In this document: positions 16,773 through 25,637 of the stretch, one piece after another | Layout: every line of letters begins with the position of its first letter | How positions within the stretch are numbered: the first letter of the stretch is position 1 | Source of the DNA: Pararhodobacter sp. | GTDB taxonomy: Bacteria > Pseudomonadota > Alphaproteobacteria > Rhodobacterales > Rhodobacteraceae | Direction of reading: 5' to 3' | Length of the DNA stretch: 64,000 nt | Assembly: GCA_020832545.1 (NCBI GenBank) | Contig: JAFIEK010000001.1 | Span: forward strand, 62,001-126,000 | Notes under the pieces: model-generated | What the model was told of the DNA's origin: nothing | The model's database searches: none | Seen by the model: the letters and a program-made list of their open reading frames with translations, nothing else | Program-made: the position numbers and the translations under genes

Positions 16773-17030
16773 ATGACAAGCCACACAGATAACCCGGACG
16801 TCCTCACCACCAGTGCGGTGGATAATCACCTTCAGGTAGCCCTTATCAACATGGTGAACGAGGGTGTGACAGTGCGCTTCGCATTAAGCCGCATACTGAC
16901 ATTCATAGCCCTGCAGTATGTCGTCAATGAGAGCAGCGAAGAGGCCGCGCGCATTTTCAGAGAGGCCGCTCAGAATATTGAAGATGGGCGCTTCAAGCAT
17001 CGCGAGGGCGAGCGCTACGAGCCGAACTGA
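16773..17030 (+). CDS. Hypothetical phage protein
   Basis: 85 residues, helical, with an internal segment VTVRFALSRILTFIALQYVV. GAAAGGATCGACC precedes the ATG. No family recognised. It lies between the putative origin and the head genes. Confidence 0.65.
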   Translation: MTSHTDNPDVLTTSAVDNHLQVALINMVNEGVTVRFALSRILTFIALQYVVNESSEEAARIFREAAQNIEDGRFKHREGERYEPN

Positions 17031-17077
17031 ACAGACAACACCGCCGGGAAAAACAGGCAACATGAAAGGATCGAGCG

Positions 17078-17377
17078 ATGAACGACACCACTGAATTCAC
17101 CATCCGCACCCTGTCAGTGATCAACGGGCAGGCGAACGCCGCTGGCAATCGGCTTCTGGCCAGCTTCAACATGGAGATCGCCGGGATGTTCATCACCGGC
17201 TGCGTGCTGATCCTCAAGGCGGATGGCACTGTTTCGGCGGCAGGGCCAGCGGGCAAGAGCCGCAACAACGTGGCGATCAACACCCGCATCGCTGACGAAG
17301 TGCTTGCGCGCGCGGTCACCGAACGGGCCTGCAGGATCTATGAGCTGTTCACCGGGCGTGATCTGGAGGCGGAATGA
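17078..17377 (+). CDS. Hypothetical phage protein
   Basis: 99 residues with a beta-rich core (RLLASFNMEIAGMFITGCVL) and a helical C-terminus ending TGRDLEAE. GAAAGGATCGAGCG precedes the ATG, the same type of site as in the preceding gene. Its stop overlaps the next start by four bases. No family recognised. Confidence 0.65.
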   Translation: MNDTTEFTIRTLSVINGQANAAGNRLLASFNMEIAGMFITGCVLILKADGTVSAAGPAGKSRNNVAINTRIADEVLARAVTERACRIYELFTGRDLEAE

Positions 17378-17613
17378 GGGGGCACAAAATGACACAACCG
17401 GAACTTGACCCTTCCCGCTTTGACGCGATGGTGAAGACCCGCAACGGCAGCACGCCGGTTCTGTGGGGGCTGGACGCTATCGGCGCGTTCATCGGGGTAT
17501 CACCGGCCACGGCGCGGCGATGGGCGCGTGAGGGCTGGCCGATCCGCAAGCTGGGCGGGAAGTGGTGCGCATTCAAGGCTGACCTGATCGACCGGATGCG
17601 CGGCAAGGAATAG
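17374..17613 (+). CDS. Small helix-turn-helix protein
   Basis: 79 residues with a MerR/Nu1-like winged-helix motif: LDAIGAFIGVSPATARRWAR, then EGWPIRKLGGKWCAFKADLI. Similar domains occur in lambda Nu1, excisionases and small phage regulators. It precedes the portal gene; a separate P27 small terminase is encoded at 23.6 kb, so a regulatory role is at least as likely as a packaging role. ATGA overlap with the preceding gene. Confidence 0.7.
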   Translation: MRGHKMTQPELDPSRFDAMVKTRNGSTPVLWGLDAIGAFIGVSPATARRWAREGWPIRKLGGKWCAFKADLIDRMRGKE

Positions 17614-17699
17614 CGGCTGCAAGGTTCTGCAAGGTATTTCAATGTTTTGCCAGTTCTTGTCAGCTTACCACCTGATCGCGCCCGTGCGATTCTGGCTGC

Positions 17700-18878
17700 A
17701 TGATATGGCCATTCAAGACCAAGCCGCAGCCGGTTGAACAGAAATCAGGCCTTGCCGAGCCTGACAGCTGGTTGCTGGAAATGTTCGGTTCCGCCCCCAC
17801 GCAATCGGGCGTGCCGGTCGGCGTTGAAACCGCTCTGCGCGTGCCAGCGGTCAACAGCGCGATCAGGGTTATCTCGGAAGCCGTGGCCACCCTCGATGTG
17901 GAGATCCGGCGCATCGGCGCAGATGGCCGCGAGACACCGGACACCACGCACCCCGCGCTTTCGCTTCTGAAGCATGAGGCCAACGATTTCACCCCCGCGC
18001 CTGATTTCATCCGCAATCTGGTGATTGACGCGCTGGCGTATGATCCGGGCGGCATGGCTTGGGTCAACCGGGTGAACGGCAGGCCGATTGAGCTGATCCA
18101 TTACACGCGCGGCAGCATCACGGTTGAATATGACCAACTGACCCGCGAGCCGTCTTATCGGTTGCAAGGCAATCTGCTGGCGGCGCGTGATGTGCTTCAC
18201 CTTCGCAGCCCCTTCGGTCGCAGCCCGCTGTCACTGGCGCGCGAGGCCATCGGGCTGGCCATCGTCATGGAAAGACACGCTGCCCGGCTGTTCGGGCGCG
18301 GGGCCAAGCCATCCGGCGCGCTGTCGTTTCCGAAAGGCATGGGCGAGGAAGCGGTAAAGCGTATGCGCGCGGCATGGCGCTCAGTCCATGAAGGCGACGA
18401 CACCGGCGGGCGCACGGCAATTCTGTATGACGGCGCCGAATTTCAGGCCTTCCAGCTGACCAGCACCGATGCGCAGTTCCTTGAGAACCGCAAGTTCGCC
18501 ATTGAAGAGATCGCCCGCGCCTTCAGGGTGCCCCCTTCGATGCTGTTTCATCTGGACCGGGCTACATGGTCGAACACGGAACAGATGGGCCGCGAGTTCC
18601 TGAGCTACTGCTTAGAGCCGTGGTTGGTCGCGCTGGAAGGCGCGCTGCGCCAAGCCCTGTTCACGCCGGAAGAGCGCCCGTTCTGGCGGGTGCATTTCGA
18701 CCGCGACGATCTGACCCGCGCCGATCTGACCACCCGCGCCACCGCCATCAACAGCCTGATTGCATCGCGCGTGCTGTCTCCGAACGAGGGGCGCGCATGG
18801 CTCGATCTGGAACCCTACGCGGGCGGCGAACAATTTCTCAATCCCAACATTTCCGAGGCACCGAATGGATCTGAATGA
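17700..18878 (+). CDS. HK97-family phage portal protein
   Basis: 392 residues, normal for this family. Recognisable segments are PAVNSAIRVISEAVATLDVE near residue 50, GRSPLSLAREAIGLAIVMER near 180, the PSGALSFPKGM region and EEIARAFRVPPSMLFHLDRATWSNTEQ near 275. The portal forms the dodecameric DNA channel at one capsid vertex. The ATG at 17700 overlaps the sequence GCATGATATGG, with weak upstream Shine-Dalgarno. The next gene starts within its last codons. Confidence 0.93.
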   Translation: MIWPFKTKPQPVEQKSGLAEPDSWLLEMFGSAPTQSGVPVGVETALRVPAVNSAIRVISEAVATLDVEIRRIGADGRETPDTTHPALSLLKHEANDFTPAPDFIRNLVIDALAYDPGGMAWVNRVNGRPIELIHYTRGSITVEYDQLTREPSYRLQGNLLAARDVLHLRSPFGRSPLSLAREAIGLAIVMERHAARLFGRGAKPSGALSFPKGMGEEAVKRMRAAWRSVHEGDDTGGRTAILYDGAEFQAFQLTSTDAQFLENRKFAIEEIARAFRVPPSMLFHLDRATWSNTEQMGREFLSYCLEPWLVALEGALRQALFTPEERPFWRVHFDRDDLTRADLTTRATAINSLIASRVLSPNEGRAWLDLEPYAGGEQFLNPNISEAPNGSE

Positions 18879-19254
18879 CGTGGCCGCAAATGTGGCCGAT
18901 CAGGAAAAGGGCCGCTGGTTTGAAATACTGGACCCCGTGAAGGGCGCGGCAACCGGCATCCGGTTTCGCGTGGCCGGTCCTGACAGCGGCACCCAGCGCC
19001 GGGCGGAACTGAAACTTGCTGATGATCTGGCCGAGATGGCCGACCCTGACGGGCGGGTGAGTGCCGAGGCGCGCGACAAGGCCCGGATCAACTGCCTCGC
19101 TGCCTGTGTGCTGGATTGGCAGCTGGAAGAGGATGGCCAGCCCATTCCCTTCAACACCGCCAACGTGGTGCGCGTTCTGCGCCTTGCCCGATGGATCGAA
19201 GCACAGGTTGACGGCTTCGCATCCGAGCGCGCGGGCTTCGAGGGGGCCGAGTGA
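18865..19254 (+). CDS. Hypothetical protein between portal and capsid genes
   Basis: 129 residues starting MDLNDVAANVADQEKGRWFE, within the portal 3' end (14-base overlap) and ending in the TGATG that starts the capsid gene. The N-terminal part looks beta-rich (ATGIRFRVAGPDSGTQRRAE) and the C-terminal part is helical. The pattern is like short head- or tail-assembly proteins, but I do not recognise a family. Confidence 0.7.
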   Translation: MDLNDVAANVADQEKGRWFEILDPVKGAATGIRFRVAGPDSGTQRRAELKLADDLAEMADPDGRVSAEARDKARINCLAACVLDWQLEEDGQPIPFNTANVVRVLRLARWIEAQVDGFASERAGFEGAE

Positions 19255-20798
19255 TGGAACACCTCGAATTCAAGGCACAGTTCACGGCGCAGGAAGACGG
19301 CACGATTGAGGGCATTGCCTGGCCCTTCGCCACGCCTGACCGGGTGGGGGATATCTTCACCAAGGGATCGATTGCGGCACCTGAAACCCTGCCCATGCTC
19401 TTCGGCCATGATCAGGCGCAGGTGATTGGCGTCTGGGATCAGATCACCGAGACCGAGGAAGGCCTGACGGTGAAGGGGCGTCTTCTGATCGATGACGTGG
19501 CCCGCGCCCGCGAGGTGCGCGCCATGGTCACCAGCAAGGCGGTCACCGGCCTGTCAATCGGGTTCATCACCAAATCCGCAACGCCGCTTCGCCGGGGGCG
19601 GCAGATCACCAAGGCCGAGCTGATGGAAGTCTCGGTTGTGGCCGTTCCAAGCCACCCCGGCGCACGCATCACCAACGCAAAATCTGCAACTTCGGAGATT
19701 GAAGACATGACCACCGAAACCCAAGGGCAGGACACTGCCGAACTTGAGAAGAAAATGGGCGAGATCGAGGGCGAGCTGAAAACGCTGCCCAAGATTGCCG
19801 AGCGGCTGGACAAGCTGGAAGCCAAAGGCAACCGCATCAACGGCGGCAGCGACGATGGCCAGAAAGCGCAGGTCGAGACCGAGCGCAAGGCCTTCGCCGC
19901 CTATCTGCGCTATGGCCAGCAAGCCCCGGTCGAAGAGCTGAAAAGCCTGATCGTCAGCAATGACGAACAAGGCGGCTATCTCGCCCCAGCTGAACTGTCG
20001 CAGGAGTTCATCCGCGATCTGGTGGAGTTCTCGCCCCTGCGCCAGTTTGCCAGCGTGCGCGCGATCAATTCGCCTTCGGTGAAATACCCCAAGCGCACCG
20101 GCATCACCAACGCGCAATGGGAAGGCGAAACCGACGAGGCCGAAGAATCGACCATGACCTTTGGTCAGCTTGAGGTGCCATCGCGCAAGTTGATGACCTA
20201 TGTCGATATTTCCAACGAACTGCTGGCCGACAGCGGCGGCACGGCGGATGCTGAAGTTCGCCTGGCACTGGCCGAAGACTTTGGCCAGAAGGAAGCGATT
20301 GGTTTCGTCAACGGCACCGGCGTGGGCCAGCCCGAAGGCCTGATGACGAATGAAGACATTGGCCATGTCGTCAACGGGCACGCCACCAACCTTGATGCGC
20401 TCAAGCTGATCGACATGGTTTATGCCCTGCCTGCAGCCTATCGCCGCCGGGGTGCCTGGATGATGAACGGCAAGACTTTGGGCGAGGTTCGCAAGCTCAA
20501 GGATGGCGATGGCCGGTTCCTCTGGCAGCCGTCTTTCCAGATGGGCGAGCCTGAGCGCATTCTGGGCTATCCCGTGGTCGAGGCCGTGGACATGCCGGAT
20601 ATCGGCAACGGCAACTTCCCGATCATCTTCGGCGATTTCAGCGCCTATCGCATTGTCGATCGGCTGGCCCTGTCGATTCTGGTGAACCCGTATCTTCTGG
20701 CCACCAAGGGCATGACCCGCATTCACGCAACCCGCCGCGTGGGTGGCCGGGTTCTGCAGGCCGCGCGGTTCCGCAAGCTGCAAACCGCGACCACCTGA
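19254..20798 (+). CDS. Fused prohead protease and HK97-fold major capsid protein
   Basis: 514 residues. Residues 1-145 are an HK97 prohead protease domain: GIAWPFATPDRVGDIFTKGS, the catalytic His in LFGHDQ and the serine-bearing strand VTGLSIGF. Residues 150-200 form a coiled-coil scaffold or delta-like region (AELEKKMGEIEGELKTLPKI). Residues 205-514 are the major capsid domain with QGGYLAPAELSQEF and the late RRRGAWMMNGKTLGEVRKLK. Fusion means the protease is built into each capsid precursor and must be cut away during maturation. I start at the ATG of TGATG. Confidence 0.92.
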   Translation: MEHLEFKAQFTAQEDGTIEGIAWPFATPDRVGDIFTKGSIAAPETLPMLFGHDQAQVIGVWDQITETEEGLTVKGRLLIDDVARAREVRAMVTSKAVTGLSIGFITKSATPLRRGRQITKAELMEVSVVAVPSHPGARITNAKSATSEIEDMTTETQGQDTAELEKKMGEIEGELKTLPKIAERLDKLEAKGNRINGGSDDGQKAQVETERKAFAAYLRYGQQAPVEELKSLIVSNDEQGGYLAPAELSQEFIRDLVEFSPLRQFASVRAINSPSVKYPKRTGITNAQWEGETDEAEESTMTFGQLEVPSRKLMTYVDISNELLADSGGTADAEVRLALAEDFGQKEAIGFVNGTGVGQPEGLMTNEDIGHVVNGHATNLDALKLIDMVYALPAAYRRRGAWMMNGKTLGEVRKLKDGDGRFLWQPSFQMGEPERILGYPVVEAVDMPDIGNGNFPIIFGDFSAYRIVDRLALSILVNPYLLATKGMTRIHATRRVGGRVLQAARFRKLQTATT

Positions 20799-20822
20799 GC
20801 GCCCCATAACGAGGATTGAGAT

Positions 20823-21215
20823 ATGAAACGTGACCTTGTGAACAACATCGGGATTGAACAGGGCCTCGCCCCTGCGGTCAAGAACACCGCATCCGAGACC
20901 GGCGACCCGATCAGCCTGCGCGGCTTTGAATCCGCCACCGTGGTGATCAACACCGGCGCGATTGCTGGTGATGGTGATTTCTCGCTCAAGATCCAGCACA
21001 GCGACACCACCACCGGCGGCGATTTCGAGGATGTGCCGGCCAACCGCCTGATCGGCGAATTGCCCGAAACGCTGGAAGCGGGCAGCACCTATCGGCAGGG
21101 CTACATCGGCATGAAGGGCTATATCCGGCTCGTGCTGACCCGCGACAGTGGCACCTCGATTGCCTTGGGCGCGGTGGTCATCAAGGGCCATCCCGCTGAC
21201 ATGCCGGTTGCCTGA
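20823..21215 (+). CDS. Hypothetical virion-associated protein
   Basis: 130 residues, beta-rich, with SLRGFESATVVINTGAIAGD and GSTYRQGYIGMKGYIRLVLT. Its place right after the capsid gene and its composition suggest a capsid decoration or stabilisation protein, but this is only positional inference. A GAGGATTGAGAT site precedes the ATG. Confidence 0.7.
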   Translation: MKRDLVNNIGIEQGLAPAVKNTASETGDPISLRGFESATVVINTGAIAGDGDFSLKIQHSDTTTGGDFEDVPANRLIGELPETLEAGSTYRQGYIGMKGYIRLVLTRDSGTSIALGAVVIKGHPADMPVA

Positions 21216-21246
21216 TGAACCCGCTGGCCATCCATAGAGGTGCACC

Positions 21247-21600
21247 ATGCCACGCAAGCCCCCACGGCTCTGCGCATGCGGTCACCGGGTGGCCAGTGGC
21301 GTGCGCTGCCCCTGTGAGCAAAAGCGCGACCGCGAGCGCAAGGCCCGGTTCGACAAGACCCGGCCAAGCTCTTCGGCGCGAGGCTACACCGGCACATGGG
21401 AAAAGGCGCGCGCGACATACCTGCGCCGCCATCCGCTCTGTGTGGTCTGTGGCGCAAGGGCAAGCGTGGTCGATCACATCACCCCGCACAAGGGCGATCA
21501 AGCGCTCTTCTGGGATCAAGGCAACTGGCAGTCCCTTTGCCAGCACCACCACAACAGCGCCAAGCAACGACAGGAGCGGCGCACAGTTCAGGAGACTTGA
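21247..21600 (+). CDS. HNH endonuclease
   Basis: 117 residues. Two CxxC-like zinc knuckles (LCACGHRV at the N-terminus; HPLCVVCGARASVVDHITPH) and the closing WQSLCQHHHNSAKQRQE define the HNH fold, with the catalytic His in VVDHITPH and the Asn in HHHNSA. In HK97-like phages an HNH nuclease next to the terminase assists genome packaging. Here it lies among head genes but about 2.4 kb before the terminase pair. Confidence 0.9.
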   Translation: MPRKPPRLCACGHRVASGVRCPCEQKRDRERKARFDKTRPSSSARGYTGTWEKARATYLRRHPLCVVCGARASVVDHITPHKGDQALFWDQGNWQSLCQHHHNSAKQRQERRTVQET

Positions 21601-21603
21601 ACA

Positions 21604-22086
21604 ATGATTTTCGCAACCGCAGGCGCAAAGCTCTATATCGGCAGCGCCATCGCCAACCCGCATGCCGATCTTAATGTGGCTACCTTCACCTCTCAGGATT
21701 GGGTGGAGATCAAACACACCGAGAACTTGGGCCGTGCTGGCGATGCCTCTGCCGAGATCGCACTTGATCACATCGATCAGACACGCACCACCCGCCTGAA
21801 GGGCACCCGCAACGCCGGGGCCATGGAAGTGATCTGCTCATTCGACAGCACAGATTCAGGTCAGATCGCCCTGATCGCCGCTGAAAAGACCATCCATGAC
21901 TATGCGTTCAGGCTCGTGTTCAATGACGCACCGGCTGGCGGCACCCCTTCGGAGCGCATGTTCATCGCTGCCGTGGGTGGTGCTGAAGAGGTGTTCGACA
22001 CCGCGAACGACTCCGTAAAGCTGCAATCCAGCCTTTGGATCAACAGCAACATCGTGCGCGTGGCCGCTGCCCCGAATGGCGACTGA
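21604..22086 (+). CDS. Putative phage tail tube protein
   Basis: 160 residues: MIFATAGAKLYIGSAIANPH, then FTSQDWVEIKHTENLG, THLKGTRNAG-like centre and VKLQSSLWINSNIVRVAA at the end. The order of features resembles major tail tube proteins of siphophages, which stack around the tape measure. It begins 4 bases after the HNH stop. The call is supported by similarity of layout rather than a clear catalytic motif. Confidence 0.7.
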   Translation: MIFATAGAKLYIGSAIANPHADLNVATFTSQDWVEIKHTENLGRAGDASAEIALDHIDQTRTTRLKGTRNAGAMEVICSFDSTDSGQIALIAAEKTIHDYAFRLVFNDAPAGGTPSERMFIAAVGGAEEVFDTANDSVKLQSSLWINSNIVRVAAAPNGD

Positions 22087-22179
22087 GCATAGCCCCCGGG
22101 GGTGGTCTTCGACTTTGGGCCGCTCTTGGGGACCGGCGTGGGGAACAGCGCGCAAGATTTGCAGGAAATGGGGTTCAAC

Positions 22180-22491
22180 ATGGCCATCGTCACCGAGGCA
22201 GAACTGATCGCACAGCTGGGCCTTGAGGGGATTACCGGCCATGAAGCCATGCTGGCGCAGAAAATCGCGGCGGCGCAGGCCCATGTCGAGCGGCTTCTGG
22301 GCTTCAAGATCGAGGCACAGTTCGGCGGCGAAGATCAGGAGCCAATCCCCGAGCCGCTGCGCGAGGCGGTGCTGCAGCTGGCCGCGTGGTGGTTTGAACA
22401 ACGCGAGGCGGGCCTGACCGGCACCATCGTCACGACCCCGCCGCACAGCCTGCCCGATATCGTGGCCGAATACCGGGAATGGACCTTCTGA
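22180..22491 (+). CDS. Head-tail connector protein (gp6-like)
   Basis: 103 residues: MAIVTEAELIAQLGLEGITG, then HVERLLGFKIEAQFGGEDQE and PIPEPLREAVLQLAAWWFEQREA. The helical layout with a late LREAVLQLAAWWFEQR is characteristic of gp6-like connector proteins that attach to the portal ring. Longer in-frame starts exist at 22102 and 22168; I choose 22180, which has GGGG at the right distance. Confidence 0.8.
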   Translation: MAIVTEAELIAQLGLEGITGHEAMLAQKIAAAQAHVERLLGFKIEAQFGGEDQEPIPEPLREAVLQLAAWWFEQREAGLTGTIVTTPPHSLPDIVAEYREWTF

Positions 22492-22492
22492 A

Positions 22493-22900
22493 ATGCCCGG
22501 GATCAAGAGCTTTCAACGCAAGATGCGGTCCATGCCCGAGGCGGTGCGCAAGGCTCTGGCCCCGGCCACGGCCAAGGGTGCCGAGGAAATCGCAGGTATG
22601 GCGCAACGGCTTGCCCCCAAGGATGAAGGCGACTTGGCCGGTTCGATTGTCGCCACGCATTCGGGGCAGACAACGCCGCCCTATTCGCAGCCCGGTGGGG
22701 CCTATCTGGTGCCCGAGGGAACATCGGTGGTCACGGCAGGCAACAGCGATGTGAGATACCCGCACCTGCAGGAATACGGCACCCGCAAGCATGCGGCGCA
22801 GCCGTTCTTCTGGCCCGCCTATCGGATGCTAAGGAAGCGCTCTGCCAACCGCATCAAGCGGGCGATGAGCAAGGCAATCAAGGATGAATGGGAGACGTGA
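22493..22900 (+). CDS. HK97 gp10-family head-tail joining protein
   Basis: 135 residues: APATAKGAEEIAGMAQRLAP, then DEGDLAGSIVATHS and RYPHLQEYGTRKHAAQPFFW. The YGT-RKHAAQPFFWPA block is the hallmark of the HK97 gp10 family. It starts one base after the preceding stop and ends inside the next gene's TGATG. Confidence 0.88.
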   Translation: MPGIKSFQRKMRSMPEAVRKALAPATAKGAEEIAGMAQRLAPKDEGDLAGSIVATHSGQTTPPYSQPGGAYLVPEGTSVVTAGNSDVRYPHLQEYGTRKHAAQPFFWPAYRMLRKRSANRIKRAMSKAIKDEWET

Positions 22901-23316
22901 TGGGGGCCGCACTGGCGCTACAGAAGGCGATACGCGCGCGGCTGGTGGCAACGCCAGCGGTGATTGCTCTGGTGCCTGCAGCGTCCATTCTGGACCGCAA
23001 TCAGCGGCCTGCGCCAAGCCCTTCGATCATCTTGGGCGAAGCGCAACAGGTCGATGAAGGCAACGCCATAGGCCGCAACCGGGTGCGCATCTATCACGCG
23101 GTGCATGTCTGGAAGCAGGAGCCATCGCTGACCGGCGCAACGGCGATCACTTCGGAGATCCGCAAGGCCTTCGGCGCGGTGCGGTTACAGCTCGATCCGG
23201 GGTTCCACTGCGCAGATCAGCGCGTTGCCGATATCCGGGTGATGCGCGACCCTGACGGCGAAACCAGTCACGGGGTGGTCACAATCGAGGCGCTGATCCT
23301 TGAGGTGGCGACATGA
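22900..23316 (+). CDS. Tail completion protein (DUF3168 family)
   Basis: 138 residues starting MGAALALQKAIRARLVATPA, with PSIILGEAQQVDEG, RIYHAVHVWKQEPSLTGATA and the final strand VVTIEALILEVAT. The order of these blocks matches DUF3168 tail-completion proteins. An alternative start 12 bases upstream is possible; the TGATG overlap favours 22900. Confidence 0.83.
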   Translation: MGAALALQKAIRARLVATPAVIALVPAASILDRNQRPAPSPSIILGEAQQVDEGNAIGRNRVRIYHAVHVWKQEPSLTGATAITSEIRKAFGAVRLQLDPGFHCADQRVADIRVMRDPDGETSHGVVTIEALILEVAT

Positions 23317-23636
23317 GGGCGGGCAAGCTGCGCTATCGGATCAAGCTTCAATCCTTCACCGAAACCGTTGACGAATACGGCGTTCCGGCGCTGGTCTGGG
23401 CGGATGTGGCCACGCTGCGCGCCGAACTGATCCAGCAATCCGCCAGTGAATTCATCCGGGCACAGGGCGCGGTCGAAGATGAACTGGTGATCTTTCGCAC
23501 CCGCTTTCTGGACAGCATCACGAACGCCATGCGCGTGATGTTCGATGGCAATCCGCACGATATCCGCGAGATCGCGCCCGATCCGATGCGGCGGCACATG
23601 GAGTTGCGCACAGTCACCCGGAGGCCGTCGCCATGA
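23313..23636 (+). CDS. Phage head-tail adaptor (head closure)
   Basis: 107 residues: MRAGKLRYRIKLQSFTETVD, EYGVPALVWADVATLRAELI, VIFRTRFLDSITNAMRVMFD. This is the typical N-terminus and strand pattern of the SPP1 gp16-like head-tail joining family. Overlaps neighbours on both sides by four bases. Confidence 0.9.
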   Translation: MRAGKLRYRIKLQSFTETVDEYGVPALVWADVATLRAELIQQSASEFIRAQGAVEDELVIFRTRFLDSITNAMRVMFDGNPHDIREIAPDPMRRHMELRTVTRRPSP

Positions 23637-24025
23637 AGGGGACTAAGCCCAAGCTGGTGATCGACAACGATGCGGTGGACCGCGTGCCCCCGGCACCGGC
23701 ATGGATGAGCCGCGATGCGAAAACCGAATGGCGGCGCATCATGCCTGCGTTGGTGCAAAGGCGCATCCTGACCCGGGCCGATCTTGGCAGCGTTGAAAAC
23801 TATTGCACGGCCATTGCCACGGCGCGCGAGGCCGAGCGGCACCTGCAAGAGCATGGCCATGTCTATGAGGTCGAGGGCGTGCACAAGCGCAACCCGGCTT
23901 CACTGGTGCTGAAAGACGCGATGCAGACCGCGCGCCAGCTGGCGGCAGAACTTGGCCTGACGCCTGTCAGCCGGTCGCGCCCCTCGATCCGCGCCGATGA
24001 AGACGAGGATGACCTGACGCAATGA
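23633..24025 (+). CDS. P27-family terminase small subunit
   Basis: 130 residues: VPPAPAWMSRDAKTEWRRIM, PALVQRRILTRADLGSVENY and HKRNPASLVLKDAMQTARQL. These are the P27 family signatures (aPp.ls.eAk..W....p.L and NPa...l). The acidic C-terminus RADEDEDDLTQ is also common. It overlaps the large subunit start by four bases, as expected for a terminase pair. Confidence 0.92.
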   Translation: MKGTKPKLVIDNDAVDRVPPAPAWMSRDAKTEWRRIMPALVQRRILTRADLGSVENYCTAIATAREAERHLQEHGHVYEVEGVHKRNPASLVLKDAMQTARQLAAELGLTPVSRSRPSIRADEDEDDLTQ

Positions 24026-25629
24026 TGGTGCCCTCATGGATCGACAACCCGGAAGAGATTGAAGATCCGCTGGGCCGGGGCGAAAAGGCCGTGCAATGGC
24101 TGCGCCGTCTGAAGCATCCGAAGAACCCGGCGCCCGGTCACCCGTTCCAGCTGGACCCATGGCAGGAACAGATTATCCGCCGCATCTATGGCCCGCGCCA
24201 TGAGGACGGCAGCCGCATTGTTCGGCGTGTGACGTTGCTGTTGCCGCGTGGCAACCGGAAAACCTCACTGGCGGCAGCCATCACGCTGTTGCACCTGATC
24301 GGCCCCGAGCGCGCCCCCGGCAATCTGATCGTGTCTGCGGCATCGGCGCGCGAACAAGCCATGGAACTGTTCAACGAAGCGGCCATGCTGGTGGAGTTCG
24401 ACAAGCGGCTGTCGCGGCACCTGAGCGTGCGCGAGTATGTGAGCAAGATCGCCTTCAATGCCGAGCGCAGCCGCTATATCGCGGTGGCCTCGGATGGGAA
24501 GGTGCAGCACGGCAAAACCCCCAACGTGGTGATTGCCGATGAACTGCATGCCTGGCAGGGCGCGGCGGGGCAGCGCCAATGGGAAGCGCTGGATTCGGCG
24601 CTGGTGAAGGTGCCCGGCACGATGATGATTGTTGCCACCACGGCGGGGCGCGGGCAGGAAGGCCTTGCATGGAAAACCGTTGAATACGCGATCAAGGTCC
24701 AGAAGGGCGAGATTGACGATCCGGCCACCCTGCCTGTGATCTTCATGGCCGAGCCAGAAGACGACTGGACGGATGAAGCGCTCTGGCGCGCGGTGAACCC
24801 CGGCCTTGCCCATGGATACCCTGACATAGCCGGATTCAGGGACAAGGCGCGCAAGGCCGAGTTCAGCCCCTTCGAGCGTGACAGCTTTCTGCAATACAAC
24901 CTCAATCGCTGGCTTGATCAGTCCACCAGTCCCTTTGTTGAAATGCACGTCTATGACAGGGGCGCGCATCCGGTCGATCTGGATGAACTTGAAATGGTGC
25001 AGGCCCCGTGCTGGCTTGGGGTGGATCTTTCCAAGAATGAAGATCTGACCGTTGTGTCTGCATGCTGGCCGGATGGCGATGACGGCTATCAGGTCTGGGC
25101 GTGGTTCTTCTGTCCAGAAGAAAACCTGCGCGACCGGGGCGACCGGCACGGCGTCAACTATGTGGATTGGGCCGAGCGCGGGTTCATCATTCCGACACCG
25201 GGCAACACGGTCGATCTGCGCGCGGTGGAAAGCCAGATCCGCGAGCTATGCGCCAGCTTCAATGTGAAAGAGATCGCGTTCGATCCGACCTATGGGCGGC
25301 ACATGATGGGCAATCTTGACGATGACGGATTGCCGGTGGTCGAGTTCCGGCAAGGCTGGGTCAGCATGGCCCCTGCCGTCAAGGAACTTGAGCGCGCCAT
25401 CATCGGCGGGCGGTTCCGGCATGGCGGGCACCCGGTGCTGCGCTGGAACTTCGAGAACGTGCAACTGCACATCGATCAGGCGGGCAACCGTTCCTTCCAC
25501 AAGGGCAAGAGCGGCAACAAGATCGATGGTGCCGTTGCCACGGCCATGGCGGTGGCGCGCTGCGCCGCTGGCGAGGTCCAGTTCATCACGGATCAGCCGT
25601 GGTTTGATGACGATATGTTTCTGACCTAG
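24022..25629 (+). CDS. Terminase large subunit
   Basis: 535 residues, a full-length packaging motor. The ATPase half has a P-loop variant LLPRGNRKTSLAA (near residue 75), Walker B with catalytic Glu VVIADELHAW (near 175) and the coupling motif IVATTAG. The nuclease half has GVDLSKNEDLT and the late Asp in NKIDGAVATAMAV. It belongs to the Terminase_1/YmfN-like branch. The gene lies after the head and connector genes, not before the portal as in most HK97-like phages. Confidence 0.93.
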   Translation: MMVPSWIDNPEEIEDPLGRGEKAVQWLRRLKHPKNPAPGHPFQLDPWQEQIIRRIYGPRHEDGSRIVRRVTLLLPRGNRKTSLAAAITLLHLIGPERAPGNLIVSAASAREQAMELFNEAAMLVEFDKRLSRHLSVREYVSKIAFNAERSRYIAVASDGKVQHGKTPNVVIADELHAWQGAAGQRQWEALDSALVKVPGTMMIVATTAGRGQEGLAWKTVEYAIKVQKGEIDDPATLPVIFMAEPEDDWTDEALWRAVNPGLAHGYPDIAGFRDKARKAEFSPFERDSFLQYNLNRWLDQSTSPFVEMHVYDRGAHPVDLDELEMVQAPCWLGVDLSKNEDLTVVSACWPDGDDGYQVWAWFFCPEENLRDRGDRHGVNYVDWAERGFIIPTPGNTVDLRAVESQIRELCASFNVKEIAFDPTYGRHMMGNLDDDGLPVVEFRQGWVSMAPAVKELERAIIGGRFRHGGHPVLRWNFENVQLHIDQAGNRSFHKGKSGNKIDGAVATAMAVARCAAGEVQFITDQPWFDDDMFLT

Positions 25630-25637
25630 GGGGCAGC

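Noticed and set aside
19554-21257. 567-codon minus-strand frame opposite the capsid gene
   Set aside because: The plus strand encodes clear capsid and protease domains; the antisense frame has no recognisable motif.
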